41,592 nt of DNA, taken from NCBI GenBank assembly GCA_012728415.1, contig JAAYFD010000035.1:1-41592 (forward strand), in the 5' to 3' direction. The stretch comes from Gammaproteobacteria bacterium (lineage in GTDB: Bacteria > Pseudomonadota > Gammaproteobacteria > Pseudomonadales > Pseudomonadaceae). Both the position numbers and the translations under genes were made by a program. The notes beneath the pieces were generated by a model, which ran no database searches, had not been told where the DNA came from, and saw nothing but the letters and a program-made list of their open reading frames with translations. Positions 18,290 to 30,329 of the stretch are shown piece by piece. How positions within the stretch are numbered: position 1 is the stretch's first letter; every line of letters starts with the position of its first letter.

Positions 18290-19303
18290 TCACTTTGCAC
18301 GCTTGGCGGCGTAGACCCGGAAACCGTCACGCTCGGCTAGCACCCGGCAAAGCCCAACATGTGCTTCGATCAGCTCCGGGTAACGTAGAAAACTATTGGC
18401 AACCAGGCGCAGCTCTCCCCCCGGGCGCAAATGGTTGGCAGCCTGCCGGAGCAGGTCTTCGGTGGCCTGATAACAGGTATGCACACCCTTGTGAAACGGA
18501 GGGTTGGTAATAATCGCCGCCAGTTGACGCGGCGCATCCGCAATACCGGCACCGGCAATCACCTCGGCCTGCATGCCGTTGCGCGCAAGGGTGCGCTTGC
18601 TGCTTTCAATAGCAAACGCATCCACATCCAGCATGCTTACGGGGCTGTCCGGATACAGGGCTTTCAGTGTGGCACCAATTACGCCAGCACCACAGCCAAA
18701 ATCGAGCAGCGGACCTGATGGCAATGCGTCAAGGTGCTCCAGCAGCAGCGCGGTACCCTTGTCCAGCCGGCCATGGCTGAACACTCCTGGCAAGCTGCAC
18801 AGCTCCAGAACTTGTCCGTCCGGCAGCTCAACCCTGAAGTCCTGTTGCCACTGATGCGCAAGGGCAGCTTGATCTTGCACAGCCTCCGGCTCCAGCTGAC
18901 AGAGCCAGAGCTGGCAATGACGGGCGCTGTCCAGCTTCCAGCTTTTGCCAAACTGCGCCAGCTGTCTGGCCGCACGTTCAATACCGGCTTTTTTTTCACC
19001 CACCATAAACAGCCGCTGCAGCCCCGGCTGCCGCACCAGCTCCTGCAGCAGATATTCGGTCAGCTCGCGGGACTTGGGCAAAAACAGCACCGCATCTTCT
19101 ACTTCAAGGGCCGGCACCTGATAACCAAAGTGCAGCCTCTCCGCATGCCACTGCAACAGCTTTTGCCACTCGTCAGCCTGCCAGCTCCAGAGCTGCGCCC
19201 TGGGTAGCTCATCAAGCAGACCATCAGCAGGAGCTCCAGCCAGCAACAGGTTGCCGGTAAAATATTCGGCCTGCCGCAGCAGGACCTGGCTTCTTGGGTC
19301 CAT
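18290..19303 (-). CDS. rsmC: 16S rRNA m2G1207 methyltransferase
   Basis: RsmC methylates N2 of G1207 in 16S rRNA of the 30S subunit using S-adenosylmethionine. The 337-residue protein has two methyltransferase-like halves: a degenerate N-terminal one and a catalytic C-terminal one with the SAM loop [15 protein letters not shown] and the amine-target motif TNPPFHKG. I chose ATG 19303 because AGGTGA stands directly before it; a GTG six bases earlier lacks its own site. It could be confused with RlmG, but the length and the [10 protein letters not shown] context fit RsmC better. Confidence 0.9.
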   Translation of the reverse strand: MDPRSQVLLRQAEYFTGNLLLAGAPADGLLDELPRAQLWSWQADEWQKLLQWHAERLHFGYQVPALEVEDAVLFLPKSRELTEYLLQELVRQPGLQRLFMVGEKKAGIERAARQLAQFGKSWKLDSARHCQLWLCQLEPEAVQDQAALAHQWQQDFRVELPDGQVLELCSLPGVFSHGRLDKGTALLLEHLDALPSGPLLDFGCGAGVIGATLKALYPDSPVSMLDVDAFAIESSKRTLARNGMQAEVIAGAGIADAPRQLAAIITNPPFHKGVHTCYQATEDLLRQAANHLRPGGELRLVANSFLRYPELIEAHVGLCRVLAERDGFRVYAAKRAK

Positions 19304-19340
19304 GATCACCTGTAATGTTCAGTCTGCCAGCACGGGCAGC

Positions 19341-20225
19341 TCACATATTGCGATAATAGTTATCCAGCAACTCGGCCAGCCCCGTGCGCCAGGAGCGTGG
19401 CTTGATACCGAAAACATGGGTGATTTTCTTGCAGTCGAGTACCCCATGCTGGGGTTCAATCTGCGCATCCTCAAACTGGGCATGTGGCTGTGGAATCACC
19501 TCCAGCCGCATATCCGAGCACCAGGCTTTGGCTTCCTGCAGAATGGCTTCGGCTACTGCCAGCGTAGTGGCTGCTTCCTGCCCGCCATACTGGTAAGTCC
19601 CCCAAAGCGGCGCGTTGCAATCAAGCTGGTTCAAAATGGCCACCAACACGCGGGCTGCGTCGTCCACAGGCGTCGGGTTGCCACGGCGATCATCGGCCAT
19701 CGCCATGCTTTCATGCGCCTGCGCCCGTTGCAGTACCCGGCCAAGCATGCCATCAAGACTATCATCCAGGAGCCAGCCAAAGCGGATAATGACATAGCGC
19801 GAACAGATTGAGCGCACGCTTTCTTCCATTGCCAACAAGGCCTGTCCACGCGGGCTGAGCGGGTTGCACTCGTGCTTCTCGTTGTAGGCAGTAGCACGAA
19901 AACCATCAAACACCCGATAGCTGGACGGCTGGATCAAAATGCTCTGATAATGTTTGCACAGCTGGGCCAGCCGCTCAACGGCTTCTGCCTGGTGAACAAA
20001 CTTGGCCGGTTCGACCCGGCCGGCCTGGAACCAGTCGTAGTAGTAGGCCAGATTAATCACCACGTCCGGGCGCACCTGGTCCAACAGCTCGGTCAGGGTG
20101 GCCGGTGTCCAGCTTCCTTCGGCCGGTCGCGGTATAAAAAAACTGATGTCGCGTTCGGCGCCCTGGCGAATCAGGGCCTGTCCCAACGCATTACCTGCGC
20201 CCAGTAAAACAATCTTCAAGTCCAT
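19341..20225 (-). CDS. RmlD-like NAD(P)-dependent sugar-nucleotide reductase/epimerase-family protein
   Basis: Extended short-chain dehydrogenase of 294 residues with the Rossmann loop GAGNALG at 9-15 (MDLKIVLLGAGNALGQALIRQGAERD), RPDVVINLAYYYDW, IQPSSYRVFDGF, and RFGWLLDDSLDGML. This layout follows dTDP-4-dehydrorhamnose reductase (RmlD). The usual catalytic Tyr-x-x-x-Lys is not evident: the matching area reads YNEKHECNPLSPRGQALLAMEE, so the catalytic step is uncertain. Start ATG 20225 has AAAGGT upstream; the in-frame start at 20246 does not. It stands alone, not in a rhamnose cluster, so I give no symbol. Substrate unknown. Confidence 0.8.
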   Translation of the reverse strand: MDLKIVLLGAGNALGQALIRQGAERDISFFIPRPAEGSWTPATLTELLDQVRPDVVINLAYYYDWFQAGRVEPAKFVHQAEAVERLAQLCKHYQSILIQPSSYRVFDGFRATAYNEKHECNPLSPRGQALLAMEESVRSICSRYVIIRFGWLLDDSLDGMLGRVLQRAQAHESMAMADDRRGNPTPVDDAARVLVAILNQLDCNAPLWGTYQYGGQEAATTLAVAEAILQEAKAWCSDMRLEVIPQPHAQFEDAQIEPQHGVLDCKKITHVFGIKPRSWRTGLAELLDNYYRNM

Positions 20226-20357
20226 GCTGACCTTTGCTTTTTTCATTCTGATGGCTGGCTCCGGCGGGCACAGGGCCGCCGGCAATATTCGGTTGTGCTG
20301 CCGAGGGTCTGTCGACAGCAAAAATGCCCCTCTATCCGGCCCTCACACATGACCGGT

Positions 20358-20483
20358 CTGGCTAACTCAACTGTTACACTTTTACATCCACGCCTCTTGC
20401 ACTGTGCTGTCCCGCCATGGCCTGCACGACTCGTTCAGCACCTGGCTACGGGCCCCGAATGCTCTATATCCTGAGTTAGCCAG
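20358..20483. repeat. Twelve-bp inverted repeats bracketing 126 bases between ssb and the RmlD-like gene
   Basis: CTGGCTAACTCA at 20358-20369 is repeated exactly inverted as TGAGTTAGCCAG at 20472-20483. The 102 bases between them hold no reading frame. No flanking target duplication is seen. A transcript of ssb would contain both arms and could fold a long stem-loop. Confidence 0.7.
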
Positions 20484-20498
20484 CTAGCCAAACACTAA

Positions 20499-21023
20499 CT
20501 AGAACGGAATATCATCATCAAAATTGTCAAATGACGGGGCTGACGCAGGCTCTGGGGGCATCTGCGCAGCCGGAGCCGGACGCTCGGCAGGCTGTGGCTG
20601 CTGTTGCGGCGCCTGCTGCTGTGACGCGCGCTGCGGATAACCGCCCTGCGACTGTTCATAATTGCCACCGGCGTCACCACCACGGCTGTCCAGCATTTGC
20701 ATTTGGCCGCCCATATCCACCACCACTTCGGTGGTGTAGCGTTTGATTCCGTCCTTTTCCCACTCTCGGGTCTGCAGACGGCCTTCAATATAAACCTTGG
20801 AACCCTTGCGCAAATATTGGCCGGCAATCTCGGCCAGACGGCCAAAAAAAACGACCCGGTGCCATTCGGTGCGTTCTTGTTGCTGTCCCGTGTTGCGGTC
20901 TTTCCAGCTGTCAGTTGTTGCCAGCGTTACATTGCATACTGCATTGCCGCTTGGCATGTAGCGGGTTTCCGGGTCTGCGCCCAAGTTGCCGATGAGAATG
21001 ACTTTGTTAATTCCACGCGCCAT
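20499..21023 (-). CDS. ssb: Single-stranded DNA-binding protein
   Basis: SSB coats single-stranded DNA as a tetramer and recruits repair and replication proteins through its C-terminal tip. The 174-residue protein has the OB-fold ([37 protein letters not shown]...), [20 protein letters not shown], then a Gln/Pro/Ala-rich linker and the tip [10 protein letters not shown]. Start ATG 21023 has AAGGAG seven bases before it; the frame's upstream extension lies in the MFS gene. The gap to the MFS gene is 22 bases, so the two form an operon, an order shared with Pseudomonas. Confidence 0.97.
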   Translation of the reverse strand: MARGINKVILIGNLGADPETRYMPSGNAVCNVTLATTDSWKDRNTGQQQERTEWHRVVFFGRLAEIAGQYLRKGSKVYIEGRLQTREWEKDGIKRYTTEVVVDMGGQMQMLDSRGGDAGGNYEQSQGGYPQRASQQQAPQQQPQPAERPAPAAQMPPEPASAPSFDNFDDDIPF

Positions 21024-21045
21024 TGCTATCTCCTTGTCTCGTGCG

Positions 21046-22446
21046 TCAGCGGCCGGCGGAGCTGAGTCTATCCAGCATTGCCTGCAACTGCTCACGCTCG
21101 TTCAATTTACTGTCAAATCTTACATAAACCGCAGCTTCCTCTGCCACATAAAGCGCATCCATGACGCCGGGCTGGTCACGCAACCAATCCAGTAGCTCCC
21201 CATCGGAACTACTGCCGGTGCCGACCGTCAAGCGCGTGCTTGTGACATATGGCGGTTCCTGCATGGTAGCAGCAAAACACCACCAGAGTGCGGCCAGAAC
21301 GGCACATCCGGCAAAAACTGCACCATTGCCACCCAAAGTATAGAGCCCGCCGCCCAGAAAACCACCCACAGCAGCCCCCAAGAACTGGCTGGTGGAGTAA
21401 ATACCCATGGCAGTACCCTTGGCGCCTGCCGGTGCAATCTTGCTGACCAGCGACGGCAAAGTGGCCTCCAGCAAGTTGAAAGCAGCAAAAAACAGCACCG
21501 CCCCCAACACCAGCAATACCAAGCTGGTGCCCAGCCACCAAAAATATAGCTGGCTAAGACCTACCAGCGCGATCGCACCGAGAAAAACCCTTTTCAACTG
21601 CCGTTGTTTTTCGCTATAGATGATAAAGGGAATCATGGCGACAAACCCTGTTACCATGGCGATCACATAGACCCACCAGTGCTCTTCCCGCGGCAGCTTC
21701 CCCTGCTCCACCAACACCAGTGGTAAAACTGTAAAACTGGCCATCAGCAGTGCATGCAAGACAAAAATTCCCACATCCAGCCGCAACAACTGCGTATCGG
21801 CAAATACACGGCGCAAGGCCGTGCGGCTGATCCCCGAATCCAGATGTCGCATCTGCTGTTGCGGCTTCGGCACCCAGACCGCCATCAGGCAGATGCCGAA
21901 CAGGGCCATCAGCGACGTAAACCAGAATAAGCCAGACAGCCCGACCCAGCGGGTGATGACCGGCCCGGCAATCATAGCCACGACAAACGACAGGCCAATA
22001 CTCATACCAATACCGGCCATTACCTTGGTCCGGTGCTGCTCACGGGTCAGATCGGACAACAACGCCATGACGGCAGCAGAAATGGCACCAGCGCCCTGTA
22101 TGACCCGGCCGACAACCAGCATCTCGATTGACTCCGCCATGGCGGCTACGCCACTGCCCAGCGCAAACACCAACAGGCCGGCATAGATCACCGGCATGCG
22201 CCCGAACCGGTCAGACAACATGCCGAAGGGTATTTGCAGCAACGCCTGGGCCAGGCCGTAGGCACCAATGGCAATGCCGATCAGCAGTGGCATTGGCAGG
22301 CCGCTGGTGCTGACCAGTTCGGGCCCATATGTGGCCAGTACCGGCAAAACCATGAACATGCCCAGCATGCGAAAGGCAAACACCAGTGACAACCCGCTCA
22401 TGGCACGGCGCTCAGTCTGGTTCATCGAATCAACACGGGAATCCAT
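21046..22446 (-). CDS. MFS transporter with C-terminal soluble domain
   Basis: A 12-helix major facilitator superfamily transporter of 466 residues. MFS motifs appear as [13 protein letters not shown] after helix 2 and [14 protein letters not shown] in helix 4; the helices span roughly residues 15-395. After the last helix come about 65 soluble residues ([46 protein letters not shown]), a small alpha-beta domain that resembles a ferredoxin fold. Pseudomonas has a similar gene between ssb and uvrA. Its substrate is unknown; drug-type export is a guess from motif type. Start ATG 22446 was chosen over 22425, which lacks a ribosome-binding site. It is divergent from uvrA. Confidence 0.88.
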   Translation of the reverse strand: MDSRVDSMNQTERRAMSGLSLVFAFRMLGMFMVLPVLATYGPELVSTSGLPMPLLIGIAIGAYGLAQALLQIPFGMLSDRFGRMPVIYAGLLVFALGSGVAAMAESIEMLVVGRVIQGAGAISAAVMALLSDLTREQHRTKVMAGIGMSIGLSFVVAMIAGPVITRWVGLSGLFWFTSLMALFGICLMAVWVPKPQQQMRHLDSGISRTALRRVFADTQLLRLDVGIFVLHALLMASFTVLPLVLVEQGKLPREEHWWVYVIAMVTGFVAMIPFIIYSEKQRQLKRVFLGAIALVGLSQLYFWWLGTSLVLLVLGAVLFFAAFNLLEATLPSLVSKIAPAGAKGTAMGIYSTSQFLGAAVGGFLGGGLYTLGGNGAVFAGCAVLAALWWCFAATMQEPPYVTSTRLTVGTGSSSDGELLDWLRDQPGVMDALYVAEEAAVYVRFDSKLNEREQLQAMLDRLSSAGR

Positions 22447-22604
22447 GCAGTCATCTCTTATAGTTCTAGGGAAATGCGGAATTTTAGCAGGTTCGCCGCC
22501 AGCATGCTGAGCTTGCCTGTCCGGCTGCTGCGCGGGGCAACCCCCGCAGGCCGCGCACAAAAACTGTATACTTGCACGTTTTCCCCTTATTTCCGGATCA
22601 AGCA

Positions 22605-25430
<2,826 letters not shown>

Positions 25431-25480
25431 CCGCAGATACGCATTTATTTGCATACATGCCCGCCCACGGCCCGGTAATG

Positions 25481-25504
25481 CCGGACTTGTCCGGATAAAT
25501 CCGG
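25481..25504 (+). repeat. Overlapping alternative hairpins after uvrA
   Basis: CCGGAC (25481-25486) can pair with GTCCGG (25489-25494), or the second arm's CCGGAT (25491-25496) can pair with ATCCGG (25499-25504). The two stems share the middle arm and exclude each other. No T run follows, so its role in ending uvrA transcripts is uncertain. Confidence 0.5.
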
Positions 25505-25544
25505 GCCTATAGCAGCGCCAATAAAAAGCTTTCTGACAGGCATT

Positions 25545-25569
25545 AAAAACCGGCCCAAACGGGCCGGTT
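25545..25569 (-). terminator. Terminator of the catalase gene
   Basis: On the minus strand AACCGGCCC pairs with GGGCCGGTT around a four-base loop and is followed by TTT. It starts 22 bases after the catalase stop. It may also stop uvrA transcripts coming from the other side. Confidence 0.88.
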
Positions 25570-25591
25570 CTGTGCTGCACACCAGGCAAGC

Positions 25592-27037
25592 TTAGGCTTC
25601 AAGTCCCATGGCTTTGGCTACGCCAGCACCATAGGCAGGATCAGCCTTGGAGCAGTGCTTGATGTGCTTGCGCTTGATGTGCTCGGGCACTCCTTCCATG
25701 TTGCGCGCCGTGTTTTCAAACAGCACCTGCTGCTGTTCGGGTGACATCAGGCGGAACAGGTTACCCGGCTGGGTAAAGTAGTCCGGCTCCGTCTCCCAAT
25801 AGTCAAAACGGTCAGCCAGACCTTCAATTTGCAAGGGCGGCTCGGCAAAGTTCGGCTGTTCCTGCCACTCACCACGGGTGTTTGGCTCATAGTGAGCACG
25901 GCTGCCTTCGTTGCCGTCAACGCGCATGGCACCATCACGGTGGAAGTTATGGAACGGACAACGTGGTGTGTTGACCGGAATCTGGTAATGATTGACACCC
26001 AGGCGATAGCGCTGTGCGTCACCGTAGGAGAACAAGCGCCCCTGCAACATGCGGTCAGGTGAAAAACCGATACCTGGCACAATATGCGCCGGGTTAAAGG
26101 CCGCCTGCTCAACGTCAGCAAAGTAGTTATCAGGATTGCGGTTCAGCTCAAAGTAGCCCACCTCAATTAACGGATAATCCGCCTTCGGCCAGACCTTGGT
26201 CAAATCGAACGGATGGTAAGGTACCTTGACCGCTTCTGCCTCCGGCATAATCTGAACGTACATGGTCCAGCGTGGATACTCCTTGCGCTCAATCGCTTCA
26301 TACAGGTCTCGCTGGGAGCTTTCACGGTCCTTGCCAACCAGCTCGGCAGCTTCCTGGTCGGTCAGATTCTTGATGCCCTGCTGGGTCACCAGATGGAATT
26401 TAACCCAGAAACGTTCATTATCAGCGTTGATAAAACTGAAGGTATGCGAGCCAAACCCGTGCATATGACGGTAGCTGGCCGGTATTCCACGATCACTCAT
26501 CACGATAGTTACTTGGTGCAACGCTTCGGGCAGGCCGGTCCAGAAATCCCAGTTGTTGACTGGACAACGCATATTGGTACGCGGATCACGCTTCACCGCA
26601 TGGTTCAGGTCAGGGAACTTCAGCGGGTCACGGAAAAAGAACACCGGGGTATTGTTGCCCACCAGGTCCCAGTTACCCTGCTCGGTATAAAAGCGCATGG
26701 CAAAGCCACGAATATCACGTTCGGCATCTGCCGCTCCACGCTCACCAGCAACAGTGGAGAAGCGCACAAACATTTCGGTTTTTTTGCCAACTTCAGCAAA
26801 CAATGCCGCCTTGGTATACCGGGTAATATCATGAGTAACAACAAACTCACCAAAAGCACCCGAGCCCTTGGCATGCATGCGACGTTCGGGGATCACTTCA
26901 CGATCGAAGTGTGCAAGTTTTTCAAGAAACCACACGTCCTGCAGCAACATCGGGCCGCGTGCGCCTGCAGTCAGACTATCCTGGTTATTGGCAACCGGGG
27001 CACCTGACACTGAAGTAAGTTTGCTTTTAGTATCCAT
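25592..27037 (-). CDS. katA: Monofunctional haem catalase, small-subunit type
   Basis: Breaks hydrogen peroxide into water and oxygen. The 481-residue protein is the clade 3 small-subunit form. The distal His55 is in [14 protein letters not shown], the distal Asn128 in [11 protein letters not shown], and the haem-binding Tyr near 338 in [14 protein letters not shown]. No signal peptide, so it is cytoplasmic. Start ATG 27037 has GAGGTG six bases upstream; the longer frame adds a non-family leader. It follows rplQ on the same strand but behind that gene's terminator and has its own regulated promoter. This position next to rplQ matches katA of Pseudomonas. Confidence 0.95.
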   Translation of the reverse strand: MDTKSKLTSVSGAPVANNQDSLTAGARGPMLLQDVWFLEKLAHFDREVIPERRMHAKGSGAFGEFVVTHDITRYTKAALFAEVGKKTEMFVRFSTVAGERGAADAERDIRGFAMRFYTEQGNWDLVGNNTPVFFFRDPLKFPDLNHAVKRDPRTNMRCPVNNWDFWTGLPEALHQVTIVMSDRGIPASYRHMHGFGSHTFSFINADNERFWVKFHLVTQQGIKNLTDQEAAELVGKDRESSQRDLYEAIERKEYPRWTMYVQIMPEAEAVKVPYHPFDLTKVWPKADYPLIEVGYFELNRNPDNYFADVEQAAFNPAHIVPGIGFSPDRMLQGRLFSYGDAQRYRLGVNHYQIPVNTPRCPFHNFHRDGAMRVDGNEGSRAHYEPNTRGEWQEQPNFAEPPLQIEGLADRFDYWETEPDYFTQPGNLFRLMSPEQQQVLFENTARNMEGVPEHIKRKHIKHCSKADPAYGAGVAKAMGLEA

Positions 27038-27096
27038 GCTTTTCACCTCTTGATGATTGAGTACAGTTACAGGATACACAAACCATAGACCTAACA

Positions 27097-27136
27097 ATAG
27101 CTAATCGAAACTATCATTTTGATACAAATCAACTAT
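27097..27136 (-). promoter_or_regulatory. OxyR-like operator upstream of the catalase gene
   Basis: On the minus strand ATAG (27133-27136), GTAT (27122-27125) and ATAG (27111-27114) are spaced by exactly seven bases each, as in the OxyR pattern ATAG-N7-CTAT-N7-ATAG-N7-CTAT. The fourth element is displaced: CTAT lies at 27097-27100, three bases too far. The centre is about 80 bases upstream of the ATG. Confidence 0.5.
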
Positions 27137-27148
27137 TAACCGGGCAAT

Positions 27149-27178
27149 AAAAAACCGGGCAATTTCGCCCGGTTTTTT
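27149..27178 (-). terminator. Terminator of the alpha operon
   Basis: On the minus strand AAACCGGGC pairs with GCCCGGTTT around six bases and is followed by a T run. It begins 15 bases after the rplQ stop and ends the ribosomal supercluster. Confidence 0.93.
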
Positions 27179-27192
27179 ATCGGTCTTTCGAC

Positions 27193-27579
27193 TTACTCTG
27201 CCGCTTCACTGACCGCTTGCTGCTCGCGATCTACCAGCTGAACATACGCCATTGGCGCATTGTCACCTGCACGGAAGCCACACTTCAGGATCCGGACATA
27301 ACCGCCCGGACGCTCTGCGTAGTGCTTGCCAAGATCGTTGAACAGCTTGCCTACCGCTTCATTGGAGCGGGTGCGGGCAAAAGCCAGACGGCGGTTGGCA
27401 ACTGAGTCCACCTTGGCCAGAGTGATCAGCGGTTCTGCTACACGGCGCAGCTCTTTGGCCTTAGGCAGAGTCGTCTTGATCAGTTCGTGCTCAAACAGGG
27501 ACACCGCCATATTCTGAAACATGGCTTTGCGGTGCGCGCTGGTACGGTTCAGTTTACGGCCACTTTTACGATGACGCAT
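27193..27579 (-). CDS. rplQ: 50S ribosomal protein L17
   Basis: L17 lies near the peptide exit tunnel of the large subunit. The 128-residue product begins [32 protein letters not shown] and contains [19 protein letters not shown] and [29 protein letters not shown], all family hallmarks. AAGGA precedes the ATG. It is the last gene of the alpha operon, 46 bases after rpoA, and is followed by a strong terminator. Confidence 0.98.
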   Translation of the reverse strand: MRHRKSGRKLNRTSAHRKAMFQNMAVSLFEHELIKTTLPKAKELRRVAEPLITLAKVDSVANRRLAFARTRSNEAVGKLFNDLGKHYAERPGGYVRILKCGFRAGDNAPMAYVQLVDREQQAVSEAAE

Positions 27580-27625
27580 GGTTCATTTCCTTACCAAACT
27601 CTTTTTGTTCGGTGATGATGGACGA

Positions 27626-28627
27626 TCAGGCAGTGGCCTTGTCATCCTTTTTCAAACTTGCCGGCGGCCAGTTATCAAGCCGCATGCCCAAGGACAGCCC
27701 ACGCTGAGCCAAGACATCCTTGATTTCAGTCAGGGATTTCTTGCCCAGGTTTGGCGTCTTGAGCAGCTCCACTTCAGTGCGCTGAATCAGGTCACCAATG
27801 TAATAAATGCTCTCGGCCTTCAAGCAGTTGGCCGAACGGACAGTCAGCTCCAGATCGTCGACAGGACGCAACAGGATTGGATCAACCTCATCCTCCACCT
27901 TGTCTTCAACCGGCTCTGCCTCAGCCTGAAGCTCAACAAAAGCTGCCAGCTGATGCTGCAGAATTGTTGCGCAGCGACGAATCGCCTCTTCAGGGTCCAG
28001 GGTACCGTTGGTTTCAAGCTCGATAATCAGCTTGTCCAGGTCGGTACGCTGCTCGACACGAGCATTTTCCACCACATAGGAAACACGACGAACCGGGCTG
28101 AACAGGGCGTCCAGTTGCAGGCCGCCAACACTGCGGGTGTCATCCTCGTCAGTGAAGCGGGTGTCTGCAGCCTCATAGCCACGACCACGCGCAATGCGCA
28201 GCTTCATGTCCAGAGAGCCCTTGTCAGCCAGGTTGGCAATAACGTGGTCGCCGTTAACGATTTCCACATCATGATCCAGCTGGATGTCGGCGGCAGTTAC
28301 AACACCCGGGCCCTTTTTGCTCAGGCTCAGGGTGGCCTCGTCACGGCCATGCATTTTGACAGCCAAGCCCTTGAGGTTCAGAAGAATCTCAATAACATCC
28401 TCCTGTACACCTTCAATGGCACTGTATTCGTGCAGTACACCGTCAATCTCAACTTCGACCACCGCACAACCAGGCATGGAGGACAATAAAATACGTCGCA
28501 ACGCATTACCCAATGTGTGTCCAAAACCACGCTCGAGAGGCTCGAGGGTGATCTTGGCGTGGGTCGGACTGACCGTATCGACCTTGATTTGACGAGGGGT
28601 CAGAAACTCATTTACCGAAATCTGCAT
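27626..28627 (-). CDS. rpoA: DNA-directed RNA polymerase subunit alpha
   Basis: The alpha subunit dimerises to nucleate RNA polymerase, and its C-terminal domain contacts UP elements and activators. The 333-residue protein has the N-terminal assembly domain ([26 protein letters not shown]), an acidic linker around 235-250 ([15 protein letters not shown]), and the C-terminal domain with the DNA-contact stretch [12 protein letters not shown] and [16 protein letters not shown]. Length is typical. AGGTG precedes the ATG. It sits between rpsD and rplQ, the normal alpha-operon place, so polymerase and ribosome synthesis are linked. Confidence 0.98.
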   Translation of the reverse strand: MQISVNEFLTPRQIKVDTVSPTHAKITLEPLERGFGHTLGNALRRILLSSMPGCAVVEVEIDGVLHEYSAIEGVQEDVIEILLNLKGLAVKMHGRDEATLSLSKKGPGVVTAADIQLDHDVEIVNGDHVIANLADKGSLDMKLRIARGRGYEAADTRFTDEDDTRSVGGLQLDALFSPVRRVSYVVENARVEQRTDLDKLIIELETNGTLDPEEAIRRCATILQHQLAAFVELQAEAEPVEDKVEDEVDPILLRPVDDLELTVRSANCLKAESIYYIGDLIQRTEVELLKTPNLGKKSLTEIKDVLAQRGLSLGMRLDNWPPASLKKDDKATA

Positions 28628-28649
28628 GGATACACCTATTTTCTAGCCC

Positions 28650-29270
28650 TTACTTTGAGTAGAGCTCGACGATCAGGCTTTCATTGATATCTGAGGAGAG
28701 GTCACTGCGCTCAGGAACATTCTTGAACACACCTGATTTTTTCTCTGCATCAACATCCACCCACTCGACGCGGCCACGCTGGGCACACAGCTCGAGAGCC
28801 TGAGCGATACGAAGCTGATTTTTGGATTTTTCGCGCACTGCGACAACATCACCGGGCTGAACCTGGTAAGACGGAATGTTCACCGTCTTGCCATTAATGG
28901 TGATGGCCTTGTGAGATACCAGCTGACGGGATTCGGCGCGGGTAGAGCCGTACCCCATACGGTACACCACATTATCCAAACGGCTTTCCAGCAGTTGCAA
29001 CAGGTTTTCACCCGTTGCCCCCTTGCGGCGGGCTGCTTCTTTGTAATAACCGTGGAACTGGCGCTCCAGCACACCATAAATACGGCGCACTTTCTGCTTT
29101 TCACGCAACTGACTGCCATACTCGGACAGACGGCCGCGACGCTGACCATGCTGACCTGGCGCAGTTTCGATGTTGCACTTGGATTCAATCGCACGTGAAC
29201 CGCTCTTCAGAAAGAGATCAGTACCTTCACGACGAGACAGTTTGCACTTGGGACCAATATAACGAGCCAT
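28650..29270 (-). CDS. rpsD: 30S ribosomal protein S4
   Basis: S4 starts 30S assembly by binding 16S rRNA and, in enteric bacteria, represses its own operon by binding the leader before rpsM. The 206-residue product begins [24 protein letters not shown] and has the S4 RNA-binding domain ([41 protein letters not shown]). The N-terminal part lacks the four-cysteine zinc finger seen in some bacteria. AGGAG precedes the ATG. Confidence 0.98.
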   Translation of the reverse strand: MARYIGPKCKLSRREGTDLFLKSGSRAIESKCNIETAPGQHGQRRGRLSEYGSQLREKQKVRRIYGVLERQFHGYYKEAARRKGATGENLLQLLESRLDNVVYRMGYGSTRAESRQLVSHKAITINGKTVNIPSYQVQPGDVVAVREKSKNQLRIAQALELCAQRGRVEWVDVDAEKKSGVFKNVPERSDLSSDINESLIVELYSK

Positions 29271-29287
29271 TTTTTACTGTCTCCTGA

Positions 29288-29677
29288 TTACACGCGGCGC
29301 TTCTTCGGCGGACGGCATCCATTGTGGGGGATAGGCGTCACGTCGGTGATGCTGGAAATTTTAAAACCGCAGCCGTTAAGAGCACGCACAGCGGACTCAC
29401 GACCAGGGCCTGGGCCCTTGACATTGACTTCAAGGTTTTTCAGTCCGTACTCCAAGGCGGCCTGGCCGGCACGCTCTGCTGCAACCTGGGCCGCAAACGG
29501 AGTGCTCTTGCGTGAGCCACGGAAGCCGGAACCACCTGAAGTCGCCCAGGAAAGCGCATTACCCTGACGGTCGGTGATGGTTACGATAGTGTTATTAAAG
29601 GACGCATGGATGTGGGCAATGCCATCAACCACAGTCTTCCTGACCCTCTTGCGAGGACGAGCAGCTGCTTTAGCCAT
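29288..29677 (-). CDS. rpsK: 30S ribosomal protein S11
   Basis: S11 forms part of the 30S platform next to the E-site mRNA. The 129-residue protein has a basic N-terminus ([13 protein letters not shown]), then [45 protein letters not shown] and the C-terminal [18 protein letters not shown], whose Asn-Gly is the isoaspartate-prone site known in E. coli. It is third of the alpha operon genes after rpmJ and rpsM. Confidence 0.98.
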   Translation of the reverse strand: MAKAAARPRKRVRKTVVDGIAHIHASFNNTIVTITDRQGNALSWATSGGSGFRGSRKSTPFAAQVAAERAGQAALEYGLKNLEVNVKGPGPGRESAVRALNGCGFKISSITDVTPIPHNGCRPPKKRRV

Positions 29678-29705
29678 AATTTAATTCCTGTCCGTTTCCA
29701 GAGGG

Positions 29706-30062
29706 TTACTTGCGAATCGGCTTGCGCGGACCCTTGCGGGTACGAGCGTTAGTTTTGGTGCGCTGGCCGTTGACCGGCAAATTGCGACGGTGACGCAAGC
29801 CACGATAGCTGCCCAGGTCCATCAAACGTTTGATGTTCATGGTTACTTCACGGCGCAGATCACCTTCGGTAGTCAGCTTGCCAACTTCTGTACGCAGCTT
29901 TTCGATCTGGTCGTCAGAAAGGTCCTGAATCTTTGCAGCCGGGTTGATGCCGGTTGCTGCACAGATGCTCTGTGCGGTAGGTCGACCAATACCATAAATA
30001 TAGGTCAACGAGATAACGGTATGTTTGTTATCCGGAATGTTAACGCCTGCAATACGGGCCAT
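29706..30062 (-). CDS. rpsM: 30S ribosomal protein S13
   Basis: S13 sits in the head of the 30S subunit and contacts the large subunit and P-site tRNA. The 118-residue product begins [26 protein letters not shown] and ends with the basic tail [29 protein letters not shown] lies eight bases before the ATG. A long hairpin stands directly upstream, where S4 controls translation in E. coli. Confidence 0.98.
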   Translation of the reverse strand: MARIAGVNIPDNKHTVISLTYIYGIGRPTAQSICAATGINPAAKIQDLSDDQIEKLRTEVGKLTTEGDLRREVTMNIKRLMDLGSYRGLRHRRNLPVNGQRTKTNARTRKGPRKPIRK

Positions 30063-30084
30063 TCAATTCACTCCAATTGACAGC

Positions 30085-30122
30085 TACACACTCCCCGGAA
30101 GCCAAGAATAAGGGAGTGTGTA
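30085..30122 (-). promoter_or_regulatory. Leader hairpin before rpsM, candidate S4 feedback site
   Basis: An 11-bp perfect inverted repeat, TACACACTCCC and GGGAGTGTGTA, around a 16-base loop in the 124-base gap between rpmJ and rpsM, ending 22 bases before the rpsM ATG. In E. coli the alpha-operon leader at this place is a pseudoknot bound by S4. The position matches; the fold does not clearly match, so S4 control is an inference. Confidence 0.5.
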
Positions 30123-30186
30123 TTAATGCTGTAGGTTTTAATCAGTTCACTAGCGCACTAGCTAGCAAACGGGCTGTCCATCACAC

Positions 30187-30303
30187 TCAGCCTTGGCGCT
30201 GCTTGTGACGTGGTTCTGCCGAGCAAATTACCCGTATAACGCCTTCGCGACGGATAATCTTACAGTTTCGGCACATCTTTTTTACCGATGCACGAACTTT
30301 CAT
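30187..30303 (-). CDS. rpmJ: 50S ribosomal protein L36
   Basis: A 38-residue protein found by reading the minus strand after sec[22 protein letters not shown] and onward to PRHKQRQG. It is the zinc-binding form, with Cys11, Cys14, Cys27 and His33. L36 stabilises 23S rRNA folding in the large subunit. AGGAG lies before the ATG. It stands between secY (26 bases upstream) and rpsM (124 bases downstream), its usual place at the end of the spc operon. Confidence 0.97.
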   Translation of the reverse strand: MKVRASVKKMCRNCKIIRREGVIRVICSAEPRHKQRQG

Positions 30304-30329
30304 CTCATACTCCTGAACTCAGATTACGA

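Noticed and set aside
22564..22579. LexA box ahead of uvrA (CTGT-N8-ACGT)
   Set aside because: The second half should be ACAG; two of its four bases differ, so it is only a half-site overlapping the likely -10.
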